A stretch of 64,000 bases of DNA, from contig JAVSML010024698.1 in NCBI GenBank assembly GCA_038503035.1, positions 318,818 through 382,817 on the forward strand, in the 5' to 3' direction. Each line of letters opens with the position of its first letter. Within the stretch, counting starts at the first letter, position 1. Below are positions 21,471-31,078 of the stretch, piece by piece. This DNA comes from Crocodylus rhombifer (taxonomy: Eukaryota > Chordata > Crocodylia > Crocodylidae). The notes beneath the pieces are model-generated. The model made no database searches and had not been told where the DNA came from. It saw only the letters and a list, made by a program, of their open reading frames with translations. Position numbers and translations under genes: made by a program.

Positions 21471-23104
21471 TAGGCCTATGCAAAGTGGCAAGTATATGCT
21501 TTGGATTTGGATATAGCCAATTAAAAGGGATAGTGATTCAATTCGGAGATTCAAATCACTATCCCAGTTTGATTCGGCTGAATTGGATCAGAAGATTTGG
21601 CACCACTTCAGAGATTTGGCCATAGACTAAACAAGCAGCAGTCCTCACTGCCTCCAGCTGATAAGTCTGTTGTGGTGGGTGGAGGGGGGAGAGAAGGGGT
21701 ATGGGGGAGGGAGGGATTGGGGCTGGGGCTGGGACAAGCTGCCCAGCTAAGGTGGGGAAGAAGGGGTGTGATGCAGGAATAGCTCACTCCAGGCAGAAGG
21801 GGACAAGCGGCAGCAGAGCATAGCCTGCCACTTAAACAGCCGGAGAGGGGGGGCATGAGATGTGGGGGCTGCCACTGATTGCTCAGCCGGGGCAGGGGGG
21901 TGGACAGGATGCAGGTACAGCCGCGCCAGGAGTAGGAGCTATGCCCTGCTGCCCCTTGCCCCCTTTTGCCCGAGACTCCCAGCACCTGCATTCTGTCCCC
22001 TCCACCTGCCCCGGCTGGGCAAGTGGTGGCAGGGCAGACCCCCACTCCCAGCACTGATGCGGGTGCAGCAGCACTGGGCGCGGAGGCTATGCCCTACTGC
22101 CGCTTGTCCAGCCAGGGCAAGCAGGATGTGGCTGCAGCAGCAGTGGGAGTGGGGGCTATTCCCAGCTGCCCCTTGCCCCCTTCTGCCTGGAGCACACCAC
22201 GCCTGCGTTGTACCCCACCCACCCACCCCAGCTAGGCAAGCAGCAGCAGGGCACAGGCCCCACTCACAGTGCTGCTGTGCCTGCATCATGCGTCCACCCC
22301 CTGCTCCTGCTGGGCAAGCAAGCAGTGGCAGGGCAGAGCCCCTCCCCAGCTGATGTGTTGGGAGCGGGGGTTATGCCCTGCTGCCACTTGCCCAGCTGGG
22401 GTGGAGGGGGGTGGTGGTGCAATGCAGGCATAGCTTGCTCTGGGCTGAACAAGGCAAGCAGCAGCAGGGCATAGCCCCCACTCCCAGCACTGCTGCACCC
22501 ACATCCTGCCCCACCTTTCCTGCCCCAGCTGGGCAAATGGCAGCAGGGCATAGGCCCTGCTCCCACAGATGCCGCATCCACATCCAGCCCCCTCCCCCCC
22601 CCGGCTGGCCAAGTGGCTGGCTATGCCGTGCTGTCACTTGGCCCCTTCTGCCCAAAGCGAGCCGTGCCTGAACACGCCACTCTCCCTCCTGCCTCAGCTG
22701 GACAAATGGCAGCAGGGCATAGCAGCTGCTCATGAGCACTGCCATGCCCGCATCCTGCACCCCCCACCCCTCTCCCTGAGTCCCACACCCCCCCCACCCC
22801 AGCTGGGCAGCTTTTCTCAGCCCCAGCCCCAATCCCTCCCTGCCCCATGCCCTTTCCCTCCCCCTCCACCCACCACACCAGCATTACCAGCTGAAAGCAG
22901 CTGCATCCAGCGTAGCGAGGACTGCTGCCTGTTTAATCTATGGCCAAATCTCTGAAGTGGCGCCGAACCTTTTCCAAATCGATTTGGAGCCTGCCAATTT
23001 GATTTGGATCTTTTAATTAATCTCCTGATTCAATTTGAATTCAGAGATTTGGTTGCCAAATCTCCTCCAAATTGAATTGAGTACCAAAGCTTAACACAGC
23101 CCTA
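21471..23104. mobile_element. large fold-back non-autonomous hAT element with GC-rich core
   Basis: Starts TAGGCCTATGCAAAG and ends GCTTAACACAGCCCTA. The flanking 8 bp are ATGTGTAG and ACGTATAG (6 of 8 equal), fitting hAT, whose transposases make 8 bp duplications. Subterminal arms are long inverted repeats: CACTTCAGAGATTTGGCCATAG near 21603 is mirrored by CTATGGCCAAATCTCTGAAGTG near 22938. The core (about 21700-22870) is an array of GC-rich units of roughly 110-120 bp, present both directly and inverted (GCTATGCCCTGCTGCC and GGCAGCAGGGCATAGC each occur several times). No transposase is encoded. Open frames in the core are low-complexity translations of the array. Same end family as 28673, 39953 and 42752. 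Confidence 0.8.
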
Positions 23105-23252
23105 ACGTATAGCATTTTACAACCAACATTTTTTACCTGAAAACCAGAGTAGTAAGAATTTCAAAGAAACTGATCATTGGAAAACTGTGATAATAAAAGT
23201 TTGCCCTTATTTTTGTGACTTTATCGATAGATAAATGCTTAGTAGCTCTGGG

Positions 23253-23453
23253 CACATGAGATGCTACATAGCCAAAGTAATGAGCTATGGCAATGTAGAT
23301 CATCACTACGGTGATGTAGCATTGGCGGGCACTAATTGTCATGCCACCAGTATTGTGCAGTACCCAACTGTTACTGTGCTGTAAAGTTGAAAATGACCCA
23401 TACACCACCAGGACTGCACAGTACCAACTGAGCAGTCAGGGGCACATGTAGAC
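23253..23453. mobile_element. non-autonomous DNA transposon, 'family C' copy
   Basis: Left portion GGGCACATGAGATGCTACATAG and right end CACATGTAGACATGCCC, with the shared block AGTAATGAGCTATGGCAATGTAG and CATCACTACGGTGATGTAGC. Similar blocks occur at 24300-24390 and 50330-50410. Non-coding. 'Family C' is a local label for elements with GGGCATGTCTACAC-type ends. Confidence 0.6.
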
Positions 23454-23789
23454 ATGCCCACTGGGCTACAAAACCACGTCCATAAATATTTTTAATTCTA
23501 CTAAATGTGCCAGTTTCAAGTCTGAAAATATTTTGAAAATCAACCCATAAATACTGGTTGGAAGCACTGTCAGTGGTTCTCTATTTTGTTCATGATGAAT
23601 AAAATATCTGCCCTGGTGAACTGTTACAAATACATTTATTGTTAACTCTTGGCTTCTGGCAGCCCATAAGGGACATTACTAGTTATTTTAGTAAATGAAT
23701 GGCCAAATAGATCTGAAAAAAAACTTTAACATTCAAAATGCACTCGATATTAAGACCTCCTGCAAAACACCCAGGTTTTCATGCAGCAG

Positions 23790-24020
23790 GTTCAGAACCC
23801 TGCCATTAAACAGTAACATCTCTATAAGCTATTTAGTCTTGATTTAAAGACTTTGTAATGTAGAGTCTACCAAGTCCCTTGGGAATCTGTTTGAGCTAAT
23901 TATTTTCACTGGTAAAAATTTGCATCTTCTCTCCAGCTTGAAATCATCCATCTTTAGCTATCATTACTGGATCTTGTTATGCATTTGTCTGCCAGATCAA
24001 AAACTTCAGTAAAATCAGAT
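23790..24020 (-). mobile_element. old CR1-type LINE fragment
   Basis: Resembles, on the minus strand, the C-terminal and 3' region of older amniote CR1. Diagnostic blocks on the plus strand are TATTTAGTCTTGATTTAAAGACTT, the string TCACTGGTAAAAATTTGC, CTTCTCTCCAGCTTGAA and GGATCTTGTTATGCATTTGTCTG. Heavily mutated, with no frame. More diverged than the CR1 copies at 31, 41 and 54 kb. Confidence 0.75.
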
Positions 24021-24040
24021 ATCTTATAATTCTATGTGTG

Positions 24041-24420
24041 TGTCTATGTGAGATGCTTTCCTGTGCAGTAGACTAATCTACTGTACAGTTACCTATTACC
24101 TGTAAATATAGGTAGTAGATTAACTGCACCGTGGGTAGGTCTACATGCGCCAGACTGTGCAGTTGTTACTGAGCAGTCATTTATTACTTGCTTAAGCAAG
24201 TACTAAATAAGTGTGCAGCAACCAACATTACTGCGCAGTCCCGATGCAACACGGGTCGTTTCTGATGCTAGTGTACAGTAGCATCAGCATCACGGATCAT
24301 GCCTGCCAAAAATACGTCACCGTAGCAATGAGCTATGGTGACACAGCTTGTCACTACAGCGATATAGCATCTTGTGTAGCTGCACGTAGTAACTACTGCA
24401 TAGTCGCGTACGTGTAGGCT
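24041..24420. mobile_element. two adjacent 'family C' MITE pieces
   Basis: 24041-24130 is a partial copy (GTGTCTATGTGAGATGC then CAGTAGACTAATCTACTGTACAG), similar to 47037-47080. 24133-24420 is a longer copy with ends TAGGTCTACATGCGC and GCGTACGTGTAGGCT. It carries the inverted block TTATTACTTGCTTAAGCAAGTACTAAATAAG, which recurs at 43590, 46090 and 62850. Non-coding. Confidence 0.65.
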
Positions 24421-24479
24421 GCTGACTAGGAGCAAATTGCTTCTGGTCAACCCAGACAGCAGGGAGCGGGGAAACTGTC

Positions 24480-24720
24480 CCTTCCCTTGGGCAACTGCTT
24501 CCCAGCCCCATGACCTAATCGGCATATAGGGATAATGTCTTCTCCCCCAGCTGTTGCTACCTAGCCCCATGCCTCAATCTGCTGAATGGGGCTTGGAGCA
24601 TGGGGCTGGGAAGCAGCAGCTGGGGAAGAGGAAGTTTTCCCAGCTTCATGCCCTGGTCCACAGATTGGAACATGGGCCTGGGAGGCAGCTGCTCTGGAGG
24701 TGGGACAGCTTCCTCCATCC
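24480..24720. repeat. GC-rich repeat with direct and inverted units
   Basis: The motif GCTTCCCAGCCCCATG (near 24498) recurs inverted as CATGGGGCTGGGAAGC (near 24599). Related pieces, CTAGCCCCATGCC and CATGGGCCTGGGAGGC, flank it. It probably belongs to a fold-back element whose ends are unclear. Confidence 0.45.
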
Positions 24721-24885
24721 TTCCCTTGGAGACCAAAGCTTCACATAGATGCCCCCTATCAGCTCAGTACTGGCCCATGGGAGAGCCTGGAGCTCCCTCT
24801 GGCTGCTGTAGGGAGGCACAGCAAGGCTGGACTAGCCCTGCACTAAACTTCTCCCCTCAGGGGAAAAATGCATAGTAGCACTAAT

Positions 24886-25210
24886 GGGTGCATCCAGACG
24901 TGCATAGACGTTTGGTTCCCCAGGGACAAGTAGCAGTGGCGCACCTTGTGCCACCACTTCTTGTCCCCACGAAATGCCCATGCCACGCACACTTTGGTGC
25001 ATAGCACTGTGCTGGCCCCAGCTTTACCTGGGGTTCTGGGGGCCTCCTGGAGCTGCAGCCATGGCAATCCTGCCAGGCAGAAACTGGCCAAGCACCCATA
25101 GCACAGCTCAGAGCAGCCTAGCTCCGCTTTTTAGCAGCGTATGCTGCTCGATATCCAGGGATCGAAAAAAGGCAGAAAAAAAACACTGGAGTAGTGCACA
25201 CTTCTAGAAG
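24886..25210. mobile_element. dispersed repeat, 'family D' copy 2
   Basis: Starts GGGTGCATCCAGACGTGCATAG and ends in GTGCACACTTCTAGAAG, which look like partial inverted termini. The interior matches 9325-9680 (GACGTTTGGTTCCCCAGGGAC, AATGCCCATGC, TGTGCTGGCCCCAGC). Non-coding. Confidence 0.6.
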
Positions 25211-25621
25211 TCAGACACTACAGCACATAACTTGTGGAAGCCAAGGTCATTCATTGACCTTAAAAGCTTAATCATGGTCTTAAGGTGGTTTGTAAGTTTC
25301 CCCCCTGCATGCTGCAAAAAGAATACCAGGGAAAGAATGACTATTAATCCAGAAACAAGTGGGCTTGAGGCCAGATTCACTAGAACATGTTCTATTACTT
25401 TTATGATATTCAGGCCTTACTAGATAATCATAATGTGTAATAATCATTATCACACTAGGCTTTTCTAGATAATCAACGTGTGGCTTAAAATCCCTGAAAA
25501 TATTAAAGTACAAAAATTCTGTTTTGAAGCTAGAAGAAACACTCTTCACACCTCTGTCCCTCACTATAAAGAGGTGGTTAACTGTGTTAGTCAGGCAGAA
25601 GGCAGGAAAGAATGGCACTTT

Positions 25622-25866
25622 AGGGCATTTTTACACATGCTTCCGAAACAGCAGCAGGTGCTTTTGGCACTAATTAAAAGTGCCCGGTGCTGCATCAGGT
25701 GCAAATATATTAGTGAGACAGAGTGCACTCAGACTGAGAAAATGGTGGTGTGCCTTGAACTAAAACACATTGAGCGTAAATAGTTCAATGCACACCACCT
25801 GCCATTTTCTTAGCGGTAACAGACGAGCAAGCAGACTCACTGCACGTGTGTAAGTGCACTTACTCG
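25622..25866. mobile_element. small fold-back element with internal hairpin
   Basis: Begins AGGGCATTTTTACACATGC and ends CTGCACGTGTGTAAGTGC, partly inverted to each other. Inside, AAAATGGTGGTGTGCCTTGAACTA (from about 25739) is inverted as TAGTTCAATGCACACCACCTGCCATTTT (to about 25809). No coding sequence. Confidence 0.55.
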
Positions 25867-26834
25867 TTCAGAAATTCATATGCTTTGGTAAGCAACGGCC
25901 TATTTTACCAGATGCTATGAATGGTCTTCCTTCCCTGAAGTGAAAGCTGCCTAGATGCAGGACAAAAATGGAGATGAGAAAATGAAGTACTACCAGGGGC
26001 TTCACTGATCCAGCCATAGTCACGCTGGCATGTAAAAAGATCTTACTATCTCCTTTGTAGAGAATTTGAAATAAATATTTATCCCTATCCTCAATCCTTC
26101 CTAATGGCCCTTTGATCTGCATTCAAGGAGAAACTATGTTGCCTTGCACAGGATTCTAGGAATTGTCATAGTGTGTAAGACCGGGACAGCACTCTATTCT
26201 GTCCTAGGCGGGCATTTTTGATCAAATACAGATTATTTATATTTTCAGGAAAATTCTAATTCTGGACATGTATGAATGATTAAATGTACAGATCAGTAGC
26301 AACAGATTGGGAGTACAACTATGTATTTATATGTAGCCATCCATACTTTTGGGAACAGAATTCCCTTGGGCACATAAATGCCAAAAAATGCCCTATAAAC
26401 AAAAAGGGGGAAAATGTAACAGGTAGCTGACCAAATACGCTATGCAGACAACCAGATCTGGATGCCTAGCCATCCAGAAAAGAGTAAGATTGCTACCTCA
26501 GGTATATAGCATCCTGTCTCTGATTGTTATCTGTACCAGACAATGTTATCAGTACCAGACATTTCAAAGCAAAAATCCCTGCAGCAGGAATTTATAAAAT
26601 AATCTGTTCGCCAAAATTACCTACTTACCCCTAGGAATCAGAATATGATCAAAGCCTTAAAGAAAACTTTATTTCAGTATCCAAACTCTTGGCTTTTTCA
26701 CAATATTTACTATGGTTACTCTAAACACTATTGTTATTTTTATTAATGTCCAACCCCATTTTAAATTATGCCAAATTCTTGGCTTTCTTGCAGCATAACT
26801 CAATCAGTTCCACAATGTAATGAGTAATGGGTTT
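25867..26834. other. unassigned sequence
   Basis: AT-rich. No gene or recognisable repeat. Confidence 0.4.
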
Positions 26835-27055
26835 TTGGTTGTAGCTATGTTGGTATAAGGACATAAGCAGGCAAAGTTCTTTGAGCAGATGTGATATATT
26901 TTATTAGACTGAGTAGCTGGAAAAAAGACCAAAGACTCCCTATTCCTGAAGAAGGGTGACTGCACGCGAAAGCTTGATGAAAACTCTTTTCCAGCTATCC
27001 AGTTGGTCTAATAAAAGATATCACATCTACTCAAAGAAATTTGCCTATCAGTGTA
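26835..27055. mobile_element. fold-back repeat with TAATAAAAGATATC arms
   Basis: The left arm GGCAAAGTTCTTTGAGCAGATGTGATAT... through TATTTTATTAGACTGAGTAGCTGGAAAA is inverted in the right arm CTTTTCCAGCTATCCAGTTGGTCTAATAAAAGATATCACATCTACTCAAAG. The loop has CCTGAAGAAGGGTGACTGCACGCGAAAGCTT. This palindrome is widespread in reptile and other vertebrate genomes. Partial relatives here are at 46722, 47998, 54143 and 60335. No coding capacity. Confidence 0.8.
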
Positions 27056-27815
27056 CTGAATCATTTTGTAAAGAAAAAGATCCTTTTACCACTTCTCAAT
27101 GTGTCACCTTTCACTTCTATACAACAACAGAGAGAACACAACACATCAATCCATTCATTGCTTTGTATAATTAAATTTCCTTTGTAAGGGTGCAGACAAA
27201 AGTGGCAATTTTCACTCTATCTGGCCACAGAAAGTGGCCTACAGCCATGACCAAACACAAGTGCACAGCTGCAGACAGCTTCAAAAATGCCCGATCGGGT
27301 GAAAATCTGAACCCTTATTGCATGAAGGGTCAGATGATGACATTTCAAAACAGAGCATCTTCTGTAACTTCTGTCTGCCTGCTTGCCAGCCTGTCATTTT
27401 CAGAACGGGAGTGGGGAAAGGGAGTGGAGGGAGTTCAGTCTGGGGGATTTTCAGCCCCTGCTGGAGGGTGGAGCAAGTGTATTGAAGTCCCCTCAAAGCG
27501 GGAGGGCTCCAATTCACCCACCCCACCCTCCAGCACTGGCTGGGGAACCTTGAGAGCCCCTAGAACAAGCTCTCTCTGCTCCCTTTCCCCGTTCCCATTC
27601 TGAAAACGGCCTTGCAGGGAGGGGGGGGCCATTGTTAAGGCAAGCTGTCTGCAGCTAGATTCCCTCCCCCCGGAGGGAAGATTGCTAACCAGCAGTGAAC
27701 TTCTGTTTGTTTCACGGTGCTGTTGTAACTCAGAACACTTCCTGCAAAGCATTCTCAGTTACAGTAGGCAGCTGCACTTCTGTCTGCACCCTAGGATAAA
27801 TACTTGCAATCTTTT
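27056..27815. other. unassigned; local GC-rich stretch
   Basis: No gene. 27380-27700 is GC-rich but poor in CpG. It includes GGGAGGGGGGGGCC near 27617 and a partly inverted pair of GGTTCCC/GGGAACC words. Confidence 0.35.
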
Positions 27816-28350
27816 CAGCCTCTCTTCAGAGATGCCCTCTAATCATTTTCTGACCCTCTAATCATTTTCATTGCTTAGAGGTCTACAGTGCCCCTTTTAA
27901 GATAGATTGATCAATACTATAAAGCATATTTTAGTTGAGACCTCAGCACTGACATAGATAATGGCATTATAATATTTTCTCTATTATTCTCCACCTCATT
28001 TCTTTGATAATTTAACATTTTGTTTATGCACAGCTGCACATTGCACAGAATTCTCAAATGAGTTTTTTACAATGGCATTGTGGTTCCTTTGCTAAGTTAA
28101 TTAGGTTAATTTAGAACCTGACAAGAAACATAAGTAGTTAAAAAATTTCCCTCCAATTTGTGTTACTTTGCATTTAGCAACAATAAGTTTCATCTGCAAT
28201 GGTGTTGTCCTTCATCTAGCTTGATTAGGTCCTCAGTAATTCCTTATACTCCTGTTTAGACTGGTCTAACATAATCAATAATTTTGTATCATCTATGACA
28301 TTTCTCCCCTTTCTGGTCATCCCTTTTCCAGATCATTAGATGAAGTAAAT
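27816..28350 (-). mobile_element. ancient CR1/L3-like LINE remnant
   Basis: The plus strand reads like the reverse complement of an old CR1/L3 reverse transcriptase: TTTTCAGCCTCTCTTCAGAG, CCCTCTAATCATTTTCATTGC, AAGTTTCATCTGCAATGGTG, and AATAATTTTGTATCATCTATGACATTT. The last of these corresponds to the strand opposite 'kFaDDTKl..'. The region is interrupted and saturated with stops. The subfamily cannot be named by eye. Confidence 0.65.
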
Positions 28351-28672
28351 AAGACTTGATAGAGCTGTGCTGTTCTACTGGGAGCTACGAAAGGCAGACA
28401 CAACATGTCTCCAAGAGTTCTCTTTGTACAAAATGTGTGTATCTGGTTCTATATAACTCCAGAAGTTACAGAATACTTCCCACAATGAAAGATAGTGGGA
28501 GTATTAGCATCCTTGCTTCAGAGAACAACTTAGGCTGATTAGGTTATGTGCTAAGAAGAAACTATGGAACCACCTGAGCATTCTACAAAGAAAATATGAC
28601 GTAGAAGGTGCTTCCAAGGGATAATTCAAAAAGGTAAAAAGGTAGCTAGTAGGAAGCACAAGATATGCGTGT

Positions 28673-29687
28673 TAGGGCTGTGCGAAGCTTTGGGTGGTGA
28701 CATGATTCGGAGGAGATCTGGCCCAATTTGGTGACTGAATCTCTGAATCCCAATCGAATCAGGGGAGCAATTTAAGGTCCAAATCGATTCAAAGCTCTCC
28801 AAAGCTTTGGAAAAGATTCAGAGAGCTTTCATGATTTGGGCAATCCCAGGTGGCTGCAGCAAGGAGCTGCAGCTGACTCCGAACTGGTAAGTAGTAGGGG
28901 CAGGGGAGGGGGGCCGAGAGAGGGGGGAAGGGACCATGGGAGGACCCCTGCCAGCCCCCCCAGCCCTCCCCATGACTGCCCTGCCCACCCTAGCTCAGTA
29001 CTTTTAAAAAATCCCCAGTGTTCACCGGATGCTGCCGGGAGGTGGGGGTGATCCCTGCTGCACCCCACTGCCCCACGCTGCATGGGGGGTTCTGCATGAG
29101 CCCTCCGATGTCCCCCCACACACCTCCAGCCCTGCCATGGGTGCCCTGCCTGGGCCAGCTCTGGCTCTTTAAGAAAAAAAAAAAAAGGACAAAAGCCCTG
29201 AGACCCACTGCTCCTGCAGCAGCCTCAGGGTGCAGAGCCCCCTGACATGATGTGGGGCAATGGGAGGTAGCATTGATTGCCCCCCCCACACTGGCAGGAG
29301 TGGTGAGTCCTGGGAGTTTTTGTATTTTTTTTTCTTAAGGGGCCGGAGCTGGCCCAGGCAGAGCACCTGTGGTGGGGCTAGGGGAGTGAGGGGTGGGGCA
29401 GGGGGCTCATGCAGAGCTCCCCACACAGCATGGAGCAGTGGGGGGCAGCAGGGATCACCCCCTGCCTAGAAGCACCCAGTGAGCACTGGGGTTTTTTTTT
29501 TAACAAGTTCTAGGAGCTGGGGCAGCCTTTGCTGTGCTGGGAGAGGGGCGGAGGATGGGCCTGACTAATTTGGAGATTCGGCCAAATTGAATTGGGACAG
29601 TGATTCAAATCACTGAATTGAATCACTGTCCCCCGAAGCAGCCCAATCTGAATCCGAAGCGAATACTAGCCACTTCACACAGGTTTA
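28673..29687. mobile_element. fold-back non-autonomous hAT element, ~1.0 kb
   Basis: Starts TAGGGCTGTGCGAAGC and ends CTTCACACAGGTTTA. The flanking octamers ATGCGTGT and ATGGGTAT agree at 6 of 8. Nested inverted arms run almost the whole length: TGATCCCTGCTGCACCCCACTG (left, about 29050) mirrors GCAGTGGGGGGCAGCAGGGATCA (right, about 29434), and CCTGGGCCAGCTCTGG mirrors GGAGCTGGCCCAGG nearer the centre. A poly-A tract (29169) mirrors a poly-T tract (29325). Near 28886 is ACTGGTAAGTAG followed by a G-rich run, shared with 42752-43519. No transposase. Confidence 0.85.
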
Positions 29688-29867
29688 ATGGGTATGTCTT
29701 AACTGCTTCCCCTCTCAGAAACTTAGGCACCTCATTTACTCTGCTCATTAGGTGTCTCCACTTACTTGCAATTCACAATGTAGTCTCACTTATGAAGATA
29801 ACTTTAATAGTTTCTAAACACTAACTGTAATTAGACAATGGTTGTATAGGATGATTTGGATAAGGAT

Positions 29868-29945
29868 GATCCTGCTAGATGACCTATGTTAGACTAGATG
29901 ACCTATGGAGGTCCCTTCCATCCCTACTTCTCTATGATTCTAGGA
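29868..29945 (+). mobile_element. CR1 3' terminal scrap
   Basis: GACTAGATGACCTATGGAGG, then TCCCTTCCATCCCTACTTC, then TCTATGATTCT is the classic CR1 3' end, including the ATTCTATG-type terminal repeat. Only about 80 bp survive. Confidence 0.85.
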
Positions 29946-29979
29946 AGATAGGTGATCATGGCAGTAGTGTCTATTTTGG

Positions 29980-30101
29980 CCCAGAAAGCTGGTGGTTAAA
30001 GCACTCAGCCAGGAAGAAGAAAGCCTGGGCTTTAGGCTCTCTTCAGTCTGGAGACATTCAAAACCCATATTTTCCACTTCCCAGGAGAGTACCCTAATCA
30101 G
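29980..30101. mobile_element. palindromic element of two opposed tRNA-like halves
   Basis: The plus strand has GGTGGTTAAAGCACTCAGCCAGG followed by GGGCTTTAGGCTC. The minus strand, from about 30101, has TGATTAGGGTACTCTCCTGGG followed by GGGTTTTGAATG. Box-A-like and box-B-like segments are thus present on both strands, tail to tail, as at 16611-16745. Confidence 0.65.
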
Positions 30102-30319
30102 TATTGAATAGACTGGTCAGTTTTTAAGTAAGAACTGTGACTATATTGCTGTACATGCCAGACAGCCTATGTACTCTGAGGCTTTGTTTTCTTCCAATAT
30201 GAAACATGACTACCTGAGCAGTTCCAATCAGCTAAGGTAGCTCCGAATTACATTCCAGCATCCCTCTGTACTAGTGCCCAACCTGTTTTTAAATTTGTAT
30301 TCATTAAAATATTGATACA

Positions 30320-31078
30320 ATATTTTGAAAACCTTCCCAATTGACACTCTATTGTTGATGAGAGCGTTCTCAACTCTAGTCAAATCCTTCCAAACCTTGA
30401 CAAGGTAAGGAAAGCCATCGAGCAGATAAAGAATGAAAAGGCATCTGCAGTGGATGGCATCTCTGTGGAAATCTTCGAGCAAGTGAGAAAGGAGCTCACA
30501 TCCCAGCCCTCATCTTAAGGATCTGGAATGATGAGGAAATCCCAGATGACAATCTTCAAGAAAGGACACAAGTCCTACTGTGGAAACTACAGAAGGATAA
30601 CTTCGTTGTCCACCACAGGAAAAAATCATTGTGAGAACCCTCCTGAGCTGTCTCCTACTTGCTGAAGAGCTCCTCTGGGAATCTCAGGGTGAGTTTAGGG
30701 CATCAAGAGGCACAACTGACATGATCTTCACAGCTCATCAGCTGCAGAAGAAATGCCAAGAATATAAGCTTTTGTACATGGCCTTCTTTGACCTCATGAA
30801 AGCTTTCAACTTTGTCAGCTGAGAATGTTGTGGAGGATCCTTCTGAAGTACCAAAATTTGTCACCATTCTCTGCTTGCTCCATGAGGGTATGTGCATGGT
30901 GGTTTTCAGTAATGGATCTATCACAGATCCCTTAGAGGTTAAAATGGGAGTTAAGCAAGGCTGCATCATCACTCCAACACTCTTCTTAATATCCTTGTAA
31001 TGATGCTGCATCTGTCTACCAACAAGGTTCCAGCTGGAGTAGAATGAAACTACTGAATGGATGGCAAGCTGTTTAAAC
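30320..31078 (+). mobile_element. non-CR1 LINE reverse transcriptase, 5' part (segment 1 of 3)
   Basis: Broken frames give KAIEQIKNEKASAVDGISVE (RT fingers), FKKGHKSYCGNYR, FRASRGTTDMIFTAHQLQ, motif A MAFFDLMKAFN with its D intact, and motif B GVKQGCIITPTLF. The sequence is unlike CR1 (no GPDglHP, no SVLGP). It belongs to the group of non-LTR transcriptases with the RGTTDMIF and GVKQGC signatures; clade not assigned. It contains stops and at least two frameshifts. It is interrupted at 31079 by a minus-strand CR1 and continues at 32898 and again at 34279. Confidence 0.8.

Noticed and set aside
21860..22955. Many 60-160 codon open frames on both strands
   Set aside because: They translate the GC-rich repeated units of the fold-back hAT core. 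The peptides are repetitive and present in several frames.
24133..24420. CRISPR-like array from repeated GCAGTAG/CTACTGC words
   Set aside because: The repeats are irregular inverted words of a MITE without constant spacers, and the genome is vertebrate.
30320..31078. Assignment of the non-CR1 LINE to BovB/RTE
   Set aside because: The overall RT and C-terminal layout is comparable, but the FRASRGTTDMIF and GVKQGCIITPTLF signatures differ from BovB as I know it, so the clade was left open.
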